Shown here piece by piece: positions 5,159 through 9,364 of a stretch of DNA of 9,364 nucleotides. Source of the stretch: CAYRAV01 sp964422365. Lineage in GTDB: Bacteria > Bacillota > Clostridia > Lachnospirales > Lachnospiraceae. Under the pieces are notes generated by a model. That model searched no databases. It was given only the letters and a program-made list of their open reading frames with translations, and was not told the origin of the DNA. Location: positions 1 to 9,364 of the forward strand of contig CAYRAV010000094.1 of NCBI GenBank assembly GCA_964422365.1, read 5' to 3'. Within the stretch, counting starts at the first letter, position 1. Every line of letters begins with the position of its first letter. Position numbers and translations under genes: made by a program.

Positions 5159-6043
5159 ACTTCATCCACCCCTCGTAAATTGATATTAATTTTATGTTTA
5201 AGTAATTCTTGATTTGTTGGACAATAGCATTCATTATTAAAAACTATTATCTCTGAGCTTTTTCCTTTATTGGACACACTATAATTTAGGTCATATTTTC
5301 TAATACACTGATGTCCATATAATTCTATTATTTCTGGTGTATCATCATAAGTAATAATTCAATTACTCTGAACTCTATCAAAAATTAATTGTGCAATTTT
5401 TGCATGATCTTTTCTATCGAAAAAATTTTTATACAATTCCTTCCCTTTATTAAAATATGGTGGATCAAAATATGTTAAAGAATTTTTCTCATAGTTGGGT
5501 AATATATTTTCAATAAAACTCATTATTTCCTTATTATAAACTTTAATATGTTTCTTATATTTGGCAACAGCACAAATTCTGTCTGCTAACTTCTTGGAAT
5601 TATAACGGGCATCAATTGCATAGTTTCCTGTTTGCTCAAACCCACCTATTGGTCCACCTTTTAAAATACCAGATCTATTAGTTCTATTCAAAAAAAAATG
5701 TAGCAAATGCCAAATCTAGAGAATATTTTTTATTTTGTTTCATATAGATCTCTTTTTGCTTCTTCCACTCATCTATACTAACATGTGTTTGCATAATTCT
5801 ATCTATGAAATTACCTGGTTCACTAACAATTGCTCTCCAAATTGAGTATATAGCCTTATCATAATCGTTAATTACAATATTTTCTACATATCCTTCCATC
5901 AAAAGCATAAGAGCTACACCTGCTCCCCCTGCAAAAGGTTCAATATATGTACCATTTTGTATATTCATTTTTTTTATCATTAATTCCATAAATGGTGCAA
6001 GTTTTCCCTTGCCACCCAGATATCGTAGAGGTGAATACAACAT
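5155..6043 (-). pseudogene. DNA adenine N6-methyltransferase (Dam/D12 class), one frameshift and one in-frame TGA
   Basis: The gene starts at an ATG (6041-6043) behind a strong GGGGAGG site. It reads SPLRYLGGKGKLAPFM (N-terminal motif), then YIEPFAGGAGVALMLL (SAM-binding FxGxG-type motif near residue 37), up to AFATFF. Here a run of nine T (complement of 5690-5698) shifts the frame; with eight, it continues LNRTNRSGILKGGPIGGFEQTG, NYAIDARYNSKK and LTYFDPPYF, the catalytic DPPY motif near residue 193. A TGA (5359-5361) then stands where related enzymes have Trp in (N)WIITYDDTPEI. The frame continues DLNYSVSNKGKSSEIIVF to a final TGA at 5155-5157. Restored length is about 295 residues, normal for the D12 class, which methylates the N6 of adenine. 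It is operonic with the ATPase (4-bp overlap). Target sequence unknown. Confidence 0.9.
5690..5698. repeat. Homopolymer of nine A (T on the coding strand) inside the methylase
   Basis: The tract sits exactly at the switch between the two methylase reading frames. Eight bases instead of nine would restore the frame through the catalytic motif. Confidence 0.9.
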
Positions 6044-6518
6044 AAAAAACCTCCCCTTGCTATATAAATCTTAACCATCTACCTCAATTCTCTAAAAATG
6101 TTTTATCCACTATTATAGGTAATAAATCATTGTTACTAAGCTTCTAATTTAATATCATTTTTTTCTAATTATAACATAATATTTATCTTACGTCCATTAT
6201 TTCCCTAAAGCTCTTACTCCATTACTATAAAAAAATCATAGTTTTCATTTATATGCAAACAGACTTAAAATATCCTGCTTTGTTATTCTAATTTCAGTGT
6301 TTTATTGCAAAAATATCCTCTTTCTTTTTTCATTTAATAAAATAGTCCCCATACAGTAAAATTTAGATCCGCTTTATTTACATAACCCGTTTTTTATGTT
6401 ATCATTTTTATATGTTTTGTGTTTACAAATAAAACTTCTAAGCTTTAGCCTATTATGTATTATATATTTAAGAATAGATTTAAAGTATATTACAAAATTT
6501 TATGAATGAGGTAATCTT
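6044..6518. other. AT-rich divergent intergenic region between methylase and 430-residue ATPase
   Basis: The region separates two divergent genes and should hold both promoters. On the complement a TATAAT lies at 6112-6117, but its -35 partner is poor. On the plus strand TATTAT at 6458-6463 is a possible -10, again without a good -35. The ribosome binding sites are clear: GGGGAGG (complement of 6050-6056) for the methylase and GAGGT (6508-6512) for the ATPase. The other notable content is the repeat copy at 6159-6205. I see no open frame or RNA gene I can support. Confidence 0.6.
6159..6205. repeat. Copy A of an imperfect direct repeat flanking the ATPase/Fic block
   Basis: The first 22 bases (6159-6180) match 8942-8963 at all but one position. 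After a divergent spacer of exactly 10 bases in both copies, CGTCCA recurs (6191-6196 and 8974-8979), followed by TTTCC. Read on the minus strand it looks like a decayed copy of the 3' end of the small gene at 8935-9114 (a frame ending VIIRKK, against AIIRKNM there). Confidence 0.75.
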
Positions 6519-7811
6519 ATGAAACTAACATTAAATAATGTTGCAGCAATTGAATCAGCGGAAATTGAACTAAACAACATTACGGTAATTGCCGGCTATA
6601 ATTCAACAGGAAAAAGCACAATTTCCAAAACACTTTATGGTATGATTTCTCCATATAATAATATGTATTCAAAAATAAATTTTGAAAAAGAAAAAAGTCT
6701 TAGGTTTTTATTACGAGATTATGAAAATCTAACCAATGAACATATAGACATTATCATTGATATATTAAAAAATATCAAAGGCACAAATACCAATTTTCCA
6801 AAATCAATATCCATCGATCAATTTGTTCATTCATTGCCCTATGCCCTAAAACAATTTCTTGAAGAAAACTTCTTTTTTTATGATGAAACAGATGCAGAAT
6901 CTTTCAAAACTGAACTATTGTTCATGAAGGAAGATTTATGCAAACTTATCAATCCTTTATTACAAAAAGATGATTCTGAATATATAGCAAGAATAATCCA
7001 ACTTACTCTTTCAAATATATTCAACAAACAACTATTAACTTTAAACAATACTTCTAATTCCTTTTTAAAATTAGAAATAAATAATAATGCAATACTCACA
7101 GTTGAAGCAAATCACAATTTACACATGCATATTACAAATAGCATATCAAATTTAAGATATAATATTCTATACTTAGAAACGAAACATATTATTGATGAAT
7201 TGAATAATAACAATAGAAAATTCAAAAATACTTCTAACCCTTACGAAAATAACTTATTAAACCTGCTAAGAGCGGAACCTGAAAGTGATACTGAACTATC
7301 TGCTGAAGAACAAACAGAATACAAAAATTTTTTAAATACTTTTTATTCTATTTTTAATGAAACACTCCATGGTGAGTTAACAAAGGAAAATGGCACATTC
7401 TTTTTTAAAGATTATGAAATTGACACCTTAATTGACATGAAAAATGTCGCATCCGGTGTAAAGTGTTTACTCATTATCCAACGGCTTATTCAAAACAGAA
7501 AAATTAATAAAAATACAATTTTGATCATTGATGAACCGGAAACTAATCTTCATCCCGAATGGCAGGTTTTTTTTGCAGATATATTAGTCTTATTAAATAA
7601 ACATCTTGGAATTAAAATACTCATAAATTCCCATAGCCCTTATTTTATTAGGGCAATTGAAATAAAGATGGCTAATAACAATATGGTGAATAATGGAAAA
7701 TATTATCTTATGAGACCTTCCGGCTCCCTTTTTATATCTGAAGATGTTACAGATTCTACTGAAAAAATATACAAGTACCTTTACAAACCTTTAGAAAACT
7801 TAACATTATAA
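6519..7811 (+). CDS. P-loop ATPase of the AAA_15/AAA_21 (ABC/SMC-like, defence-associated) type
   Basis: The 430-residue protein is an intact ATP-binding protein of the SMC/ABC-like class. It has Walker A GYNSTGKST at 26-34, an ABC-signature-like NVASGVKCLL at 309-318, Walker B ILIIDEPETNLHPEWQ at 334-349 with D338 and E339, and an H-loop INSHSPYF at 369-376. The middle, about 50-300, is helical and polar, as in the insertions of this class. Such ATPases act as the sensing or gating component of several anti-phage systems, paired with a nuclease or other effector. The ATG follows GAGGT with a 6-nt gap. A second gene begins 10 bp after the stop, so the two are co-transcribed. No lesion is visible. 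The exact family and its trigger are not identifiable by reading alone. Confidence 0.88.
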   Translation: MKLTLNNVAAIESAEIELNNITVIAGYNSTGKSTISKTLYGMISPYNNMYSKINFEKEKSLRFLLRDYENLTNEHIDIIIDILKNIKGTNTNFPKSISIDQFVHSLPYALKQFLEENFFFYDETDAESFKTELLFMKEDLCKLINPLLQKDDSEYIARIIQLTLSNIFNKQLLTLNNTSNSFLKLEINNNAILTVEANHNLHMHITNSISNLRYNILYLETKHIIDELNNNNRKFKNTSNPYENNLLNLLRAEPESDTELSAEEQTEYKNFLNTFYSIFNETLHGELTKENGTFFFKDYEIDTLIDMKNVASGVKCLLIIQRLIQNRKINKNTILIIDEPETNLHPEWQVFFADILVLLNKHLGIKILINSHSPYFIRAIEIKMANNNMVNNGKYYLMRPSGSLFISEDVTDSTEKIYKYLYKPLENLTL

Positions 7812-7821
7812 GGAGAACTTT

Positions 7822-8112
7822 ATGAAACACTTTACGAAAAAAGAATTGGATGAACACTTATTACCTTTATACAAAACATCAAAAGATAACAATAGTGGGG
7901 AATATTTACTCCCTTCTAATGAAAATTACAAAGTATATCATTTTGACAAGCTGGCTGAACTTATTGGAAACAAATACAGACGAAACAAGTCTGGTAAGTC
8001 AGCCGACGCTTTCTTTATAAATAAAAATGATCAATATCAGCTTTTATTCTATGTTTTTGTTAATGTGATGTTACCTTATTTTTATTCTTTTCAAAACATT
8101 TTAATAATATAG
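7822..8112 (+). CDS. Truncated partner of the ATPase, possibly a PD-(D/E)XK-type effector
   Basis: The 96-residue frame begins behind AGGAG (7811-7815, 6-nt gap), 10 bp after the ATPase. The first about 72 residues look native: MKHFTKKELDEHLLPLYK, then NYKVYHFDKLAELIG and KSADAFFINKNDQY. 'SADAFFI.....Y' followed by a strand is the kind of context where a PD-(D/E)XK nuclease would have its Asp and then an E-x-K strand (LIEFKN-like), but that strand is absent. From about residue 73 (near 8038) the frame runs through bases that on the other strand encode the end of the Fic protein, giving an artificial hydrophobic tail (FYVFVNVMLPYFYSF). The gene was therefore cut by recombination and the effector is probably inactive. 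The nuclease identity is inferred from a short motif and context. Confidence 0.6.
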   Translation: MKHFTKKELDEHLLPLYKTSKDNNSGEYLLPSNENYKVYHFDKLAELIGNKYRRNKSGKSADAFFINKNDQYQLLFYVFVNVMLPYFYSFQNILII

Positions 8113-8898
8113 TATCTCTTGATTTTAGTATTAGTTCTTTATGAAAAAGAAGACTTTCATAAAATCTGTTCAAAAATGAAAAATCCGTATCAATGCCTTT
8201 AGAATAATCTGCATAATTTGACTTACTAATGCATTTCTAAAATACTTTGCATTCTCTAAAAATAATGTATTGTCAACATCAAACCCAATGAAACTCAAAT
8301 ATCTTTCCATGAATACTGCTGCTGTTCTGGTATTTCCCTCCATAAACGGATGAACCTGCCAGATGGATGATGTAAATTTAGAAATTTGATGAATAACTTG
8401 TTCATTTGTCATGGAAGAATATTTATATTCTTTTTCTTCCTGAAAATCATACTCCAATGTATCCTTTATCATATGGTAATTACTATACTTCACACTGTTG
8501 CCATTTAATATAGGCTCGTCTTTGCTAATGTTATATTGCCTATACTGTCCTGCATGATCATAAATTCCATCAAATAGTATTTTATGAATATATTTTAAAG
8601 TAACTGGTGAAAAAGTAAAGGCATCTTCTGATAACAGCTGTACAATACGGTTAGATACTATATCAGATTCTTTGGAACGCTTTTCCTTTTCTTCCAAAGT
8701 TTCTTCTTCGTACTTTTTATATAATAAATTTTCTATTTCTTCATTAGAAATCCTGCCTGCAATATGCTGTTCTGCAAGTGAGTATAAATACTCTGACGTT
8801 TTCATATCATCAACTGCCTGCAATCCAATTGCCATATCCCAGCATTTCTTTTTATAACCACTATCATACTTTTTTTCTGCAATATAGTATTCGTTCAT
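8060..8898 (-). pseudogene. Fic family protein (AMPylase-type), C-terminal frameshift
   Basis: The protein starts MNEYYIAEKKYDSGYKK behind an AGGAGG site (complement of 8904-8909, 5-nt gap). Residues 110-120 read DGIYDHAGQYR, and the catalytic loop is VHPFMEGNTRTAAVF with H183, fitting HxFx(D/E)GNxR. Fic enzymes transfer AMP or related groups to target proteins and often act as toxins. The N-terminal helices (AEQHIAGRISNEEIENLLYK) resemble a built-in antitoxin-like module, though I cannot point to a certain inhibitory motif. After FRNALV the frame shifts and ends early at 8170. One extra base near 8235 would restore SNYADYSKGIDTDFSFLNRF, YESLLFHKELILKSRD and a stop at 8060-8062, for a normal 279-residue protein. 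The catalytic core is intact, so residual activity of the shortened form cannot be excluded. Confidence 0.88.
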
Positions 8899-8934
8899 AA
8901 TTACCTCCTATAGCCTAAACCTACCTAAAACCAT

Positions 8935-9114
8935 TTACATATTTTTTCTAATTATAGCATAATCCTCCTTCTGCGTCCACGTTTCCAAAATAAGACGAAA
9001 CCGATTCACTCCATGATAAATGGCTTCACTAAGCGGATTTTGTGGAAGAAGTGCTTTTCAATTCCATTGTTCCCTGGGAAAGATATAGCCATTTTCCATA
9101 TTTTCAGTATTCAT
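8935..9114 (-). pseudogene. Small gene with an in-frame TGA, weakly ArdC N-terminal-like
   Basis: The ATG at 9112-9114 follows GGAGGT. The frame reads MNTENMENGYIFPREQWN, meets a TGA at 9058-9060, and continues KALLPQNPLSEAIYHGVNRF and RLILETWTQKEDYAIIRKNM to a TAA at 8935-8937, 60 codons in all. 'LPQNPLSEAIYHGVNRFRL' is reminiscent of the ArdC/DUF1738 N-terminal ssDNA-binding domain ('PxNxxSGxxYxGINxLxL') found on conjugative elements, but the match is short and I would not insist on it. It lies immediately downstream of the gene ending at 9130 and upstream of the Fic gene. Its last codons recur, degraded, upstream of the methylase (6159-6205), so its 3' end may be a recurrent junction. Confidence 0.4.
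8942..8986. repeat. Copy B of the imperfect direct repeat flanking the ATPase/Fic block
   Basis: It matches 6159-6205 in the same orientation: one mismatch in the first 22 bases, then a divergent 10-base spacer and CGTCCA at 8974-8979. It coincides with the final codons of the minus-strand small gene (ETWTQKEDYAIIRKN). Confidence 0.75.
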
Positions 9115-9129
9115 CACCTTTACCTCCAT

Positions 9130-9364
9130 TTACTTCACAATAATCTCCATACTATTGTCTTCTAATTCTATCTCTACACTCTGTGGAGCCTCTGTTATGC
9201 CTGGCTTCTCTGTCTTTTCCTTTAATTTAGATGCTGTTTCCTTTTTTTTGCGGCTGTTCCATTACAGGTACCTTTACCGGTTTCTTTGTTCTTTCTGCCT
9301 CTTGTGTTGCAGCAGGTACTTTAACCGGCATTTCTGTTTTTGGTATTGCAGTTGGTACCTTTTC
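9130..9364 (-). pseudogene. C-terminal part of an unidentified Lys/Pro/Glu-rich protein, frameshifted at a homopolymer
   Basis: The gene enters from the right edge in a frame reading KVPTAIPKTEMPVKVPAATQ, then EAERTKKPVKVPVMEQPQKK, with PVKVP occurring twice in a low-complexity, charged segment. At eight T (9242-9249, A on the coding strand) the frame shifts and would soon stop. With seven it continues ETASKLKEKTEKPGITEAPQ and SVEIELEDNSMEIIVK to a TAA at 9130-9132. The composition suggests a flexible linker followed by a short conserved tail. I do not recognise the family. It lies just upstream of the small gene starting at 9114, whose ribosome binding site begins right after this stop, so the two form an operon, perhaps part of an integrated element extending beyond the window. 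Confidence 0.5.

Noticed and set aside
3307..9060. UGA read as Trp (alternative genetic code), because TGA stands at probable Trp or other sense positions in the PIN, methylase and right-edge genes
   Set aside because: TGG is used normally for Trp in the intact genes. The restored methylase and PIN genes end in TGA at the expected lengths, and the broken genes also carry frameshifts and a TAA, so ordinary decay explains the stops.

Overview
The window is AT-rich, low-GC bacterial DNA. Canonical sigma-A-type promoter boxes, strong GGAGG-type ribosome binding sites and the gene families present (Rpn-type nucleases with charged C-terminal tails, an IS200/IS605 remnant, a PIN toxin) suggest a Firmicute of class Clostridia, possibly Lachnospiraceae. 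That placement is inferred from style and gene content, not from a phylogenetic marker.

Layout. Positions 1-197 are the 3' end of an Rpn-type gene with a 12-bp tandem repeat in its tail. An intact dUTPase (dut, minus, 549-1001) follows, then the C-terminal stub of an SF1 helicase (1080-1295), a hairpin terminator (1357-1403) that may overlap a decayed small hydrophobic toxin-like frame, and an intact Rpn/PD-(D/E)XK gene with a clear promoter (1562-2362). That gene contains a well-placed internal Shine-Dalgarno and in-frame ATG, as expected for an intragenic antitoxin. Next come a duplicated copy of the gene's first 21 bases, a strong hairpin (2436-2490), an unrecognised minus-strand fragment (2497-2772), a long imperfect hairpin (2821-2981), a broken PIN-domain toxin (3074-3480) and the right half of an IS200/IS605 element (about 3506-3866).

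The minus strand from 6043 to 3966 holds a two-gene operon, a Dam/D12-class adenine methylase followed by a P-loop ATPase. Both are broken: a frameshift at a 9-base homopolymer and a TGA in the methylase, and a TAA plus a frame-breaking join in the ATPase. On the plus strand an intact 430-residue P-loop ATPase (6519-7811) precedes a small gene (7822-8112) that looks like a PD-(D/E)XK-type partner cut off by the convergent Fic gene. The Fic gene (minus, 8060-8898) has its active-site motif but a frameshift near its end. The right edge (8935-9364) has two more broken minus-strand genes.

Taken together this reads as a defence and toxin island in decay: Rpn, PIN, methylase-ATPase, ATPase-nuclease and Fic modules packed together with insertion-sequence debris. 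Two similar 45-47 bp segments in the same orientation (6159-6205 and 8942-8986) flank the ATPase/partner/Fic block and lie just upstream of the starts of the methylase and Fic genes. They may mark a recurrent insertion point. Intact-looking genes are dut, the Rpn gene and the 430-residue ATPase; nearly everything else has at least one lesion.
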